From an uncultured Candidatus Melainabacteria bacterium (lineage in GTDB: Bacteria > Cyanobacteriota > Vampirovibrionia > Gastranaerophilales > Gastranaerophilaceae), in NCBI GenBank assembly GCA_934773085.1, contig CAKVMU010000062.1, positions 1 through 8,410 on the forward strand: a DNA stretch of 8,410 bases, given 5' to 3'. The translations under genes were made by a program, and so were the position numbers. Shown in pieces: positions 1-7,187 of this stretch. The notes under the pieces were generated by a model, which searched no databases, was not told the DNA's origin, and saw only the letters and a program-made list of their open reading frames with translations. Numbering within the stretch: position 1 is the first letter of the stretch; each line of letters opens with the position of its first letter.

Positions 1-315
1 GGCAAGGACAGCATTTGCCTCCCCAAACACCTTATGATTAGAAGGTTTTCCTCTTCTAAAATCGTCATTATCCATACAAGGCAAATCATCATGTATAAGG
101 CTCTGTACATGAAGCATCTCTATTGCACACGCAGTCGGGTACGCTTTTTCCATATCCCCGCCAAGCATGCGAACGGTTTCCAAACACATCACCGGTCGCA
201 ATCTTTTCCCCGGAAGAGAAAGCGTGTATTTCATTGCTTTAAAAATGTCTTCAGGATAAGTTATTTGCAAATATTCGTCTAATTTTTCATCAATTTTACT
301 AATCAATTCCTTCAT
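1..315 (-). CDS. ispA: Polyprenyl (farnesyl/geranylgeranyl) diphosphate synthase, N-terminal part, cut by window edge
   Basis: Translating the minus strand from the ATG at 315-313 gives 105 uninterrupted codons to the left edge, so this is the N-terminal third of a protein usually near 290-300 residues. It shows the GKRLRP substrate-binding motif (residues 36-41) and the first aspartate-rich motif, IHDDLPCMD (74-82), followed by DDFRRGKPSNHKVFGEA. These are hallmarks of the trans-prenyltransferases that condense IPP with allylic diphosphates to make FPP or GGPP for quinones, undecaprenyl phosphate and carotenoids. D76, D77 and D82 would bind the Mg-diphosphate. The start is supported by AAGGA eight bases upstream (plus-strand 324-328), inside the end of rsgA. 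The start overlaps rsgA by 17 bp (299-315), implying translational coupling. Chain length (C15 or C20) cannot be decided because the product-determining C-terminal part is missing; the short DDxxxxD spacing and the family context favour an IspA-type enzyme. Confidence 0.93.
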   Translation of the reverse strand, partial: MKELISKIDEKLDEYLQITYPEDIFKAMKYTLSLPGKRLRPVMCLETVRMLGGDMEKAYPTACAIEMLHVQSLIHDDLPCMDNDDFRRGKPSNHKVFGEANAVLA

Positions 316-1297
316 CGTTTATGTCCTTATATACATTCTGTTTCATAGTATTTCTTGCCGACTGTCGTTTTCTCGTACTAATTTTTACAGCAGTTTTGTC
401 ATTAATAATTTTGTGAGAAGACTCCGTTTTAACCCCTTGATACTTAACTTTGTTTTTATATTCTTTTGCTTCCTCAACAAAAGCAATGTAACTTGAATAT
501 CTCGTCTCATCAATCTCATCAAGATGTTCCTTCACGCCACATCCGGTTTCCGTAATATGCAAACAATCTTGAAATTTGCAAGCTTGTTTGTACGGACAAA
601 TCTCTTTAAAAAGAGAATCCACCTCCGTTGGCAGCAAAAAGTCAAATTTCAAATTGCTAAACCCAGGAGTATCAACGATTCTTGAATCATTTCCAATATT
701 AATAATTTCGCTGTGTCGAGTTGTATGAGTACCTCTTCCGGTCTTTTCACTTACATTTTTTGTCCTTAAATTTATACCGGAAATTGCATTTATCAAGCTC
801 GATTTTCCAACACCGGAAGAACCACATAGCACCGATGTTTTGCCTTTTAAGATATCTTTAAACTCGTCTAAGCCGTACCCTTCAAGCGCAGAGGTAAACA
901 AAACATCATATCCTAGAGGTTCGTAAATTGAAAAAACTTTCTCAATTGTTTTATCGTCATTTGACAAGTCGTTTTTGTTGAAACACAACACTGCATCAAT
1001 ATTGTGGTAACGAGCAAAAGCGACATATCTGTTAAGTTGCACAAAACTTAAATCCGGTTCTTTTACGGCTGATATAATGATAACTTGATCAATATTGGCT
1101 ACCGGCGGTCTGACAATAAAGTTTTTTCTCGGTAAAATTTTCTCTATGGCATTTTCAGCAAATTCAACATAATCACCAACATAAACTTTTTGTTTTTGTT
1201 TTTTCAAAACTTCACGAAGTTTACATTCGTAAACCTGTTCTTTTGACTCAACATAATAAAAATCTGAATGAATTTTAACAATTTGCCCTTTTTGCAT
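299..1297 (-). CDS. rsgA: Ribosome small-subunit-dependent GTPase A (RsgA/YjeQ/YloQ)
   Basis: This 332-residue circularly permuted GTPase checks and releases factors during late 30S subunit maturation; its GTPase activity is stimulated by the 30S subunit. An OB-fold-like N-terminus (about 1-65) precedes the G domain, whose motifs come in permuted order: NKND (G4, 107-110), SALEGYG (G5 region), GSSGVGKSS (G1, 159-167), GRGTHTT (G2, 187-193) and DTPG (G3, 209-212). A C-terminal zinc knuckle follows, C240-x4-C245-x-H247-x5-C253, the spacing known from E. coli RsgA. The tail (about 290-332) is basic, suited to rRNA contact. The ATG at 1297 has no good Shine-Dalgarno (AT-rich TTAAGATTATTTT precedes it), unlike every other gene here. 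It is the promoter-proximal gene of a leftward operon with ispA and is divergent from ribH across only 68 bp. Confidence 0.96.
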   Translation of the reverse strand: MQKGQIVKIHSDFYYVESKEQVYECKLREVLKKQKQKVYVGDYVEFAENAIEKILPRKNFIVRPPVANIDQVIIISAVKEPDLSFVQLNRYVAFARYHNIDAVLCFNKNDLSNDDKTIEKVFSIYEPLGYDVLFTSALEGYGLDEFKDILKGKTSVLCGSSGVGKSSLINAISGINLRTKNVSEKTGRGTHTTRHSEIINIGNDSRIVDTPGFSNLKFDFLLPTEVDSLFKEICPYKQACKFQDCLHITETGCGVKEHLDEIDETRYSSYIAFVEEAKEYKNKVKYQGVKTESSHKIINDKTAVKISTRKRQSARNTMKQNVYKDINDEGID

Positions 1298-1300
1298 AAA

Positions 1301-1340
1301 ATAATCTTAACATGATTTTAAAATTAGTGTATAATCTTAA
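1301..1340. repeat. Direct repeat ATAATCTTAA in the rsgA/ribH divergent promoter region
   Basis: The decamer ATAATCTTAA occurs exactly at 1301-1310 and 1331-1340, a 30-bp period (about three helical turns). The left copy overlaps the -35 and the right copy the -10 of the ribH promoter. This geometry could suit a regulator, but the region is so AT-rich that chance or promoter-element reuse is a serious alternative. Confidence 0.4.
1307..1335 (+). promoter_or_regulatory. Sigma70-type promoter of ribH-murQ
   Basis: TTAACA (1307-1312) and TATAAT (1330-1335) are separated by exactly 17 bp, matching the consensus at 11 of 12 positions. The start of transcription would fall near 1342, giving a leader of about 24 nt with AAGGAG at 1352-1357. 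That leaves no room for an FMN riboswitch, so ribH is probably not controlled that way here. The region also lies just upstream of the divergent rsgA. Confidence 0.8.
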
Positions 1341-1365
1341 TATAGATTTTTAAGGAGAAGGTATA

Positions 1366-1830
1366 GTGAAAACTTACGAAGGATTATTAACTGTCACAAA
1401 CGAGAGATTCTGCATCGTTGTATCACGTTTTAACGAATTTATTTGCGCAAAATTATTATCAGGCGCCATTGATGAACTAAAAAGACACGGAGTTAGCGAA
1501 GATTCAATTGACGTTGTTTGGTGTCCTGGAGCATTCGAAATTCCGCTTGTTGCAAAAAAATGTGCTAAAACAGGCAAATATAATGCTGTTATTGCATTAG
1601 GCGCAGTTATAAAAGGGTCAACTTCTCATTATGATTACGTATGCGCTGAAGTTTCTAAAGGAGTTGCATCTGTATCATTAGAAACAGAAGTTCCTGTAAT
1701 ATTCGGAGTTCTTACGACAGATAATATTGAACAAGCGATTGAAAGAGCTGGTACAAAGGCTGGAAACAAAGGTTCTGATGCCGCTAAGTCTGCAATTGAA
1801 ATGGCAAACCTTGTTAAAGTTATCGGTTAA
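1366..1830 (+). CDS. ribH: 6,7-dimethyl-8-ribityllumazine synthase
   Basis: This 154-residue enzyme catalyses the penultimate step of riboflavin synthesis, condensing 5-amino-6-ribitylaminouracil with 3,4-dihydroxy-2-butanone 4-phosphate to form lumazine; family members assemble into pentamers or 60-mer capsids. Visible signatures are RFN (21-23), GAFEIP (55-60), [14 protein letters not shown] (79-92), where H88 is the conserved catalytic histidine, FGVLTTDN (113-120), and R127 with the GTKAGNKG stretch that follows. Length is typical. The start is GTG at 1366, supported by AAGGAG at 1352-1357 with an 8-base gap, and the N-terminus aligns with family members without missing residues. It is the first gene after a strong promoter. 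Other rib genes are absent from this window, so ribH is detached from a classical ribDEAH cluster here. murQ follows at 54 bp. Confidence 0.97.
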   Translation: MKTYEGLLTVTNERFCIVVSRFNEFICAKLLSGAIDELKRHGVSEDSIDVVWCPGAFEIPLVAKKCAKTGKYNAVIALGAVIKGSTSHYDYVCAEVSKGVASVSLETEVPVIFGVLTTDNIEQAIERAGTKAGNKGSDAAKSAIEMANLVKVIG

Positions 1831-1884
1831 GTAAACAAAAAATAATCAAAAAATAGAGTTATTAGGTAAGATAGGAGTGTGTGC

Positions 1885-2772
1885 ATGAGTGATATTATTA
1901 CCGAATACAGAAATGAGAATACAAAAAACATTGATTTGCTTTCAACGATTGATATCGTCAGAAAAATCAATGAAGAAGACCAGATTGTAGCCCGAGCTGT
2001 TGAAGATGAGAGTGCTCATATTGCACACGCAATTGACATTATCGCAAAACAATTTCTTGTAGGCGGTCACCTTTATTATTTTGGCGCCGGAACTTCAGGA
2101 AGACTTGGAGTTCTTGATGCATCTGAATGTCCGCCAACATTTGGGGTTAAACCGGATATGGTGACAGGAATTATTGCCGGAGGAGACGGAGCCCTACGAC
2201 ACTCAATAGAAGGAGCTGAAGATAATTTTGAGCTTGGAGCAAGTGATGCCAGAGTTTTGACAAAAGACGATGTTTGCGTCGCTATTTCTGCCAGCGGTAA
2301 TCCAAAATACTTACTAGGCGTACTTTCTGAAGCTGAAAAAATCGGATGTAAAACGATTGCAATCACTTGTAACCATAAAGCTGCGATTCTTGATGAAGTT
2401 GGATTAGGAATTTGTGTTGAAGTAGGTCCGGAAGTAATTGCCGGCTCAAGCAGAATGAAGGCCGGAACCGCACAAAAAATGGTTTTAAACATGCTTACAA
2501 CCGGTTCTATGATTAAAATCGGGAAAACATACGAAAACTTTATGATAGACTTAATGCCGACAAACGAAAAACTTAAAGACAGAGCGATAAGAATCGTATC
2601 AGAAATCGCCGAAGTCAGTGCATCTGCTGCACTTAAAACTCTTCTTGAAAGCGACTGGTCTGTCAAAACAGCTATTATAATGCTAAGGTGTAAACTTAAT
2701 AAAGACGAATCAAAAGAACTGCTTAAAAAGAATTGCGGGGTTTTAAGAAGAGCGCTGAGAAGCCTTACTTAA
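1885..2772 (+). CDS. murQ: N-acetylmuramic acid 6-phosphate etherase (MurQ)
   Basis: MurQ splits the lactyl ether of MurNAc-6-phosphate to GlcNAc-6-phosphate and D-lactate in the cytoplasm, feeding recycled or imported murein sugar into amino-sugar metabolism. The 295-residue protein has the family N-terminus TEYRNENTKNID (6-17), an SIS sugar-isomerase fold with YFGAGTSGRLG (65-75), LDASECPP (77-84), IEGAEDN (108-114), GSSRMKAGTAQK (187-198), and the C-terminal LMPTNEKL (223-230). E81 and E112 correspond to the two glutamates reported as catalytic in E. coli MurQ (E83 and E114). I chose ATG 1885 because AGGAG at 1873-1877 lies seven bases upstream; the in-frame GTG at 1879 is only one base from it. 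No murP transporter, anmK or murR regulator is visible. It probably shares the ribH transcript and overlaps the convergent lysozyme gene by 8 bp. Confidence 0.96.
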   Translation: MSDIITEYRNENTKNIDLLSTIDIVRKINEEDQIVARAVEDESAHIAHAIDIIAKQFLVGGHLYYFGAGTSGRLGVLDASECPPTFGVKPDMVTGIIAGGDGALRHSIEGAEDNFELGASDARVLTKDDVCVAISASGNPKYLLGVLSEAEKIGCKTIAITCNHKAAILDEVGLGICVEVGPEVIAGSSRMKAGTAQKMVLNMLTTGSMIKIGKTYENFMIDLMPTNEKLKDRAIRIVSEIAEVSASAALKTLLESDWSVKTAIIMLRCKLNKDESKELLKKNCGVLRRALRSLT

Positions 2773-4342
2773 AGTATCCGAAGACTTTGTCTTGCTGTGC
2801 ATCATTCCAATGGTTTTTCAGAGTATCAGCAATTTGACGTCTGTCTTTCAAATAGCCCAAGGTTTGTTCGTAATATCCTTGAGCCTGCTCAAGTACCTGC
2901 TTACGTTTTTTAGGGCGCAAATCTCTTGTGGCAGTCATAACTCTGTAAACATTACGTTTCATAAGTCCTCTGTTACCTGTCTTCACAATAAGATTTGATG
3001 CCGCAGCTGCATAGTCTTTATCACGCAAATTTTCTTTAAGTTTTGCAGATGGAGAACCTTCTCGTTCAAGGCCTTCAATACCTTTGTTGAAAATAATATC
3101 AATAATACCTTCCTGAACAGAAAGTGGAGCTTTGTCAAAATCTTCACCAAAGTATGCTTGAGCATCTTGTTTTGCCAACATTAAATCTTGAGCCAGAATC
3201 AAATATGCTTCGTCTTCGGTTATTTCCATAGAATCCTTATTTTTAGAATTCATTTCAATCCCAAATACTCTTCCTGTATGACCAAAGCCTATCGTCAAAA
3301 CGCCTTTGTTGTTACCTTTGCTTTTACCTTTTTTCTTTTCAACTCCGTCATAATATGGCTTCAAATCCGGCTTTGAATGTCTTCCTTCAATACCGAACAA
3401 AATATCTTCAATATACAATTCCGAAATGCCTGTTTGTTCAGCAATACCTTTCAAAGAAGCACTGTTAAGTTCTGATACGACCTTGTATTCAGGAATTTTA
3501 ATTTTTTCGCCATTTTCCAGAGCTCTTAATTGTGTTTTGCCGTTTTTATCCGTAAACTTAATTTGCGGATTTGCTTCCAACAATCTGTACTGAGAAATAC
3601 CTAATTTGTTAGCAATAGTTGCTAATTTTGTTTCGTCATCAACAACATACGTATGCTCAGGTATTGTTTGAATATGATTAGCTAAGACTTTTGTTTTATG
3701 CTTAACCTTAGGAATTGTTAAAGTTTCACCCGCTGTTAATTCCGGATTATCTAATAATTGCTGGTTTTTATCTAAAATTTTTTCTACTTCAACTCCGAAT
3801 TTTTTCGCAACAGCCTCTATGGTTTCACCTTTTTTAACTTTATATTCAAACTCAGGGGTTGTGTATTTAATTGATTTTTTAGGCTTAAGTTTCTGCCACA
3901 ATCTGTCCCAAAAACCTGGACGATTTTCTTTGTATGACAATTCATCAACTTCTTTAGTTGATTTATCTTTTACTCTCAAATTAAAAGCATAATTGCCTAC
4001 TTTTGCTTTCTTTATTCTGATATTTTTAGAATCACCATAAATATCTTTGATATCATCCTTAAATTCAGACTTAGAAACGTTCTTCAAATCATTGCTGTCT
4101 AATCTGGTATTATAATTATCTTTGTTCGCAAAATTTGAAAAAACAGAAAAGTGTTTTCCGGATAACGCAATTTGTCTGGCAACTTGGCCTTCGCCAACCG
4201 GTTCACCCTCTTCATTTAAGTCAAAAACCTTTATCACGGAATCTTTGACTACATATGATTTATCCTTTGTTTTAATCGTACAATTGGGCAAATCCATGTT
4301 AGATTTTTTATTATTATCCGAATTTATAAATGTATATAACAA
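2765..4342 (-). CDS. LysM-repeat protein with C-terminal GH24 (phage-type) lysozyme domain
   Basis: Numbering is from a TTG start at 4342 (525 residues). An unrecognised N-terminal region (about 1-140) contains FDLNEEG (40-46). A WDRLWQKL stretch (145-152) and basic linker lead to LysM 1 (about 166-212, from EYKVKKGETIEAVAKKFGV), LysM 2 (about 230-284) and a degenerate LysM-like piece (287-310). The GH24 muramidase domain follows, with E319 (GIEG), D332 (YYDG) and T350 (LTIGFGHTG) matching the Glu-Asp-Thr triad of T4 lysozyme, then ITEDEAYLILAQDL and a helical C-terminus. The domain should cleave the MurNAc-GlcNAc bond. The E-to-D and D-to-T spacings are longer than in T4 lysozyme, and residues 336-346 are Lys/Gly/Asn-rich. 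No signal peptide or membrane segment is visible. GAGGTGAG (plus 4346-4353) suits TTG 4342; the overlapping GTG 4348 is too close, and ATG 4297 lacks a Shine-Dalgarno. Convergent with murQ. Confidence 0.88.
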   Translation of the reverse strand: MLYTFINSDNNKKSNMDLPNCTIKTKDKSYVVKDSVIKVFDLNEEGEPVGEGQVARQIALSGKHFSVFSNFANKDNYNTRLDSNDLKNVSKSEFKDDIKDIYGDSKNIRIKKAKVGNYAFNLRVKDKSTKEVDELSYKENRPGFWDRLWQKLKPKKSIKYTTPEFEYKVKKGETIEAVAKKFGVEVEKILDKNQQLLDNPELTAGETLTIPKVKHKTKVLANHIQTIPEHTYVVDDETKLATIANKLGISQYRLLEANPQIKFTDKNGKTQLRALENGEKIKIPEYKVVSELNSASLKGIAEQTGISELYIEDILFGIEGRHSKPDLKPYYDGVEKKKGKSKGNNKGVLTIGFGHTGRVFGIEMNSKNKDSMEITEDEAYLILAQDLMLAKQDAQAYFGEDFDKAPLSVQEGIIDIIFNKGIEGLEREGSPSAKLKENLRDKDYAAAASNLIVKTGNRGLMKRNVYRVMTATRDLRPKKRKQVLEQAQGYYEQTLGYLKDRRQIADTLKNHWNDAQQDKVFGYFK

Positions 4343-4348
4343 GCTCAC

Positions 4349-4505
4349 CTCTGCATTTAATACTTATATATATAAACAATAGATTTTTACCCTGATTTCA
4401 GAACAAATATATTTATTTACAAATATTTACATACAACGCTTATTAAGATAAATTGCCGATTTTATAGTATAATTTAAGCAGAGAATGCGAGGAGGAACGC
4501 AATTT
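4349..4505. promoter_or_regulatory. Divergent intergenic region between lysozyme gene and gpsA, with a probable gpsA promoter
   Basis: This 157-bp, very AT-rich gap separates two divergent starts. On the plus strand TATAAT (4468-4473) is a perfect -10 box, with TTAAGA (4443-4448, four of six matches) 19 bp upstream as the best, weak, -35. Transcription would start near 4480. For the leftward lysozyme gene I find no convincing promoter, only runs such as TTATATATATAAG. ACAAATAT occurs twice at about 4403 and 4420, which may be simple AT-rich redundancy. Confidence 0.55.
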
Positions 4506-5507
4506 ATGAAATTAACAGTGCTTGGTCCGGGGTGTTGGGGTTTAACATTAGCGTGGCTAATGAATGATAACTTTGAAGAGATTACCGTTTGGGGCAGAGA
4601 ATCTGACTTAAACGAAGAGTTGGTTGTTAATAAACACTGTGCAAAACCTTTGGAAGTACAGTTGGATAAAAAAGTTGAAATCACATCTGATTTAAAAAAA
4701 GCAATTGATGGCGCCGATATTATTTTATCAGTTGTTGCTACAGGCGGAGTAAGACCTGTTTGTGAACAACTAAAAGCTGCCGGAATTAATCCGAACGTGC
4801 CACTTGTAAATGCATCTAAAGGTTTGGAATTAAATACACTTATGAGAATGTCCGAAGTTATAAAAGATGTACTTCCGGAACAAAAAGTTGTTATCTTATC
4901 GGGTCCTACATTAGCAAAAGAAGTTCTGCAAGGGAAACCAACTGCAGCCTCTGTTGCCTGTGAAGACATGAAAGTTGCAGAATTCGTTCAAAAAGCTTGC
5001 AATGTACCAAACAGATTCAGACTCTACACAAATCACGATGTAATAGGTGTAGAACTGGGGGGAAGCCTTAAAAACGTAATTGCAATCGCTTCCGGCTTTG
5101 CTCACTCTATGAACCTCGGAGACAATTGTATGGGAAGTCTTTTGACAAGAGGTATGGCTGAAATAGTAAGACTCAGCGTTAAATTGGGAGCAAATCCTTC
5201 CACCCTTTACGGTCTGTCCGGAATGGGAGATTTGATTGCAACATGCTCAAGCCCAATGTCAAGAAACTATACAGTAGGTTCTATGTTAGGTCAAGGTAAA
5301 AAAGTTGATGATATTCTGAAAGAACTCGGTTCCGTTGCAGAAGGTGTTAAAACATCTAAAGCGGTTTGCGATTTGGCGAAAAAACTAGGGGAAGAAGTTC
5401 CGGTTTCCAGCGCAATTTACGAAGCTGTTTACACAGATATAACTCCGCAAGAGGTTTTGTCTAAACTTATGAATAGAAAACTTAAAAAGGAAGAAAGTTA
5501 TGATTAA
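4506..5507 (+). CDS. gpsA: Glycerol-3-phosphate dehydrogenase [NAD(P)+]
   Basis: GpsA reduces dihydroxyacetone phosphate to sn-glycerol 3-phosphate, the backbone for phospholipid synthesis. The 333-residue length is standard. The Rossmann motif GPGCWG (7-12) carries a proline where many members have alanine. Further signatures are VNASKG (101-106, K105), LSGPTLAKEV (131-140), VELGGSLKNV (182-191) with the conserved catalytic lysine K189, GLSGMGDLIATC (236-247) and SRNYTVG (252-258) with R253 and N254 of the substrate site. The start is ATG 4506 behind GAGGAGG (4489-4495) with a rather long 10-base gap. An upstream in-frame ATG at 4485 would place the ribosome site inside the gene and precede the Rossmann strand, so it is rejected. 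It heads a tight operon: ricT starts within its last 8 bp. Confidence 0.97.
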   Translation: MKLTVLGPGCWGLTLAWLMNDNFEEITVWGRESDLNEELVVNKHCAKPLEVQLDKKVEITSDLKKAIDGADIILSVVATGGVRPVCEQLKAAGINPNVPLVNASKGLELNTLMRMSEVIKDVLPEQKVVILSGPTLAKEVLQGKPTAASVACEDMKVAEFVQKACNVPNRFRLYTNHDVIGVELGGSLKNVIAIASGFAHSMNLGDNCMGSLLTRGMAEIVRLSVKLGANPSTLYGLSGMGDLIATCSSPMSRNYTVGSMLGQGKKVDDILKELGSVAEGVKTSKAVCDLAKKLGEEVPVSSAIYEAVYTDITPQEVLSKLMNRKLKKEESYD

Positions 5508-6432
5508 ATACGCTGTTAAGTATTTAAAAAATGTTTTTGTTCCTTTAACTAAGGTTCGTGATGATTTGGATATCGACGGAAAGTTAATTCTGGCGAGAAC
5601 AGAAAAAGGCGAAGAAGTAATGAAAGCTTTTCTCGTTAATTCTGAAGTTGCCAAGTTGTTTGAAGAATCAAAAAAAACGCCTGCTGCATTTGAATTTCTC
5701 AGAGTAATGACTCAAGAAGATATGATGATTTATGAGGAGATTAAAAAAGAAGAAGTTACTTCGTTCTTCAAATGCAAAGATTTGGTAAAAAAACACCACC
5801 TAAACATGAATTTGGTACAGTGCAGACTTACCTTTGACAAAAGAAAAATTTCTTTTTATTACACCGCTCCGGAAAGAGTTGATTTCAGAGAATTGCTAAA
5901 AGACTTAACTCAAGTTTTTAAACGAATGAGAATAGATTTGCGCCATATAGGAGTTCGTGATGAATCCTCTATTATGGACGGAACAGGCATTTGCGGAAAA
6001 CCGTTCTGTTGCTCATCTTATTTAAGAAAATTTGAATCAATTAACGTAAAACTCGCAAAAGACCAAGGAATGCCGATTGCGCCTTCCAAGATTTCCGGAA
6101 CATGCGGAAGACTTCTTTGTTGCCTTACGTACGAATATTCAAACTACATTGATGCAGCAAAAGGTATGCCGCCAGTTGGCTCAACAGTAATGACTCCGGC
6201 AGGTTTAGGAAAAGTTTGCTTCATTCAATTTCTCAATAACTCTGTTGCAGTTAAGTTTGAAGACGGAAAAATCAAAGAATTTAAAAAGGGCGAAATTGAA
6301 ATGGTTGATGCTGATGTCAATGTCGATATTGAAGTCTCAAGAATCACCAACTATGCTCCGGACGAAAAAGTGGATGCAAAACAACTTAGACAGTTGGAAG
6401 ATGACAGAAATAGTTCTACTGGTAATGTATAA
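5500..6432 (+). CDS. ricT: PSP1-domain protein of the RicT/YaaT family
   Basis: A 310-residue protein. The N-terminal half (about 1-140) is diverged from typical RicT. The core is unmistakable: two C-x4-CC clusters, C155/C160/C161 (in CGKPFCC) and C192/C197/C198 (in CGRLLCC), linked by SSYLRKFESINVKLAKDQ and APSKISGTCGR. The C-terminal part (about 215-260, VGSTVMTPAGLGKV) looks like a small beta-barrel with GKV-type turns. In Bacillus, RicT (YaaT) joins RicA and RicF in an Fe-S-containing complex that partners RNase Y in mRNA processing and affects sporulation and competence; the cysteines here suit cluster binding. No ricA or ricF is in the window, so the same role is inference. ATG 5500 is preceded by AAAGGAAG and overlaps gpsA by 8 bp, implying translational coupling. 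SIMPL follows 15 bp downstream. Confidence 0.88.
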   Translation: MIKYAVKYLKNVFVPLTKVRDDLDIDGKLILARTEKGEEVMKAFLVNSEVAKLFEESKKTPAAFEFLRVMTQEDMMIYEEIKKEEVTSFFKCKDLVKKHHLNMNLVQCRLTFDKRKISFYYTAPERVDFRELLKDLTQVFKRMRIDLRHIGVRDESSIMDGTGICGKPFCCSSYLRKFESINVKLAKDQGMPIAPSKISGTCGRLLCCLTYEYSNYIDAAKGMPPVGSTVMTPAGLGKVCFIQFLNNSVAVKFEDGKIKEFKKGEIEMVDADVNVDIEVSRITNYAPDEKVDAKQLRQLEDDRNSSTGNV

Positions 6433-6447
6433 AATAAGGAGTTTATT

Positions 6448-7170
6448 ATGTTTGAAAAAATAGAAAAGTTTCAAGTTTTGACAGTTGGTATTATCGCTTC
6501 GCTTGCGCTAGTTTGCTGCGCAAAAGTAGTTTCATCATCATTGTCAAACAATGTAATTTCCGTTACAGGCTCTGCCTACGAGATTGTTAAATCCGATTCC
6601 GGCTCTCTTAACTTCACTATCCAAGTAAAAAGAGCTAATAAACAGGATGCTTATGCAGCTGCTCAAAGTCAAATAAAAACAGTGGAAGAATATCTTAAAT
6701 CCAAAGGTATAAAAGATTATGAACTAAAAGCTTCCAATGGCTATAATACATACAAAAATGACCCTAAAACAGGGTATTCAACAAATGTTATTGAGGGATA
6801 TAACCTTTCTCAACCGATTTCAATAAAATCCGATAATGTTGAGTTAATCAAGGATATCGCTGTTGATATACAGAGTCTTATTAGTAAAAATATTGATATA
6901 AGCGTTGATGTGCCTTCATATGACTACTCAAAATTGCCGCAATTAAAAGTTTCTTTGCTTGAAAAAGCTTCAAAAGATGCAAAGAACAGAGCCGCTTCAA
7001 TGTTGAAAGCAACGCATAACGGTGTTGGTAAAATTCAATCCGTTAGAATGGGCGTTTATCAAATAACACCGGTTAATTCAACTGATGTTTCTGATATGGG
7101 TATAAATGATTCTTCATCTATTGATAAGAAAGTTACTGCGGTCGCAAATATATCTTTCAAAATTAAGTAA
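6448..7170 (+). CDS. SIMPL-domain (DUF541) protein, membrane-anchored or secreted
   Basis: This 240-residue protein has a short charged N-terminus, one hydrophobic segment (about 9-26, signal anchor or signal peptide), then a SIMPL domain from ISVTGSAYEIVKSDSG (37-52) to the final strand TAVANISFKIK. The KASKDAKNRAASMLKA stretch (173-188) is characteristic of the family, and its length is typical. SIMPL domains are found in periplasmic or surface proteins (e.g. E. coli YggE/BP26 type) and may form oligomers; the molecular function is poorly known. CC at 23-24 lies near a lipobox position, but the preceding residues do not fit the consensus, so I do not call it a lipoprotein. AAGGAG at 6436-6441, six bases before ATG 6448, fixes the start. 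It is the last gene of the gpsA-ricT operon, followed by a strong terminator. Confidence 0.88.
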   Translation: MFEKIEKFQVLTVGIIASLALVCCAKVVSSSLSNNVISVTGSAYEIVKSDSGSLNFTIQVKRANKQDAYAAAQSQIKTVEEYLKSKGIKDYELKASNGYNTYKNDPKTGYSTNVIEGYNLSQPISIKSDNVELIKDIAVDIQSLISKNIDISVDVPSYDYSKLPQLKVSLLEKASKDAKNRAASMLKATHNGVGKIQSVRMGVYQITPVNSTDVSDMGINDSSSIDKKVTAVANISFKIK

Positions 7171-7187
7171 GAAAATTTTTGTACATT

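Noticed and set aside
34..282. 82-codon rightward open frame
   Set aside because: It is the antisense shadow of ispA, whose leftward frame carries GKRLRP and DDLPCMD motifs; the rightward peptide has no coherent features or ribosome site.
1336..1365. Possible FMN riboswitch ahead of ribH
   Set aside because: The predicted leader is only about 24 nt, far too short for the RFN element.
2076..2666. 196-codon leftward open frame inside murQ
   Set aside because: It lies entirely opposite the catalytic region of murQ, has low-complexity Ser/Ile/Pro composition, and lacks a ribosome site.
2780..2792. AAGAC-TTT-GTCTT hairpin just after the murQ stop as a terminator
   Set aside because: The stem is only 5 bp, no T tract follows, and it lies inside the lysozyme coding region.
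4427..4969. 180-codon leftward open frame opposite gpsA
   Set aside because: gpsA motifs on the other strand are continuous and this frame would also cover the gpsA promoter; it is Ser/Thr-rich antisense without domain signs.
6245..6463. 72-codon rightward frame over the end of ricT and start of the SIMPL gene
   Set aside because: It is out of frame with both real genes and shows frame-shifted echo of the ricT C-terminus.
6448..6525. Lipoprotein signal in the SIMPL protein (LVCCAK)
   Set aside because: The residue before the cysteine is not Gly, Ala or Ser, and the -3 position does not fit; signal anchor or ordinary signal peptide is simpler.
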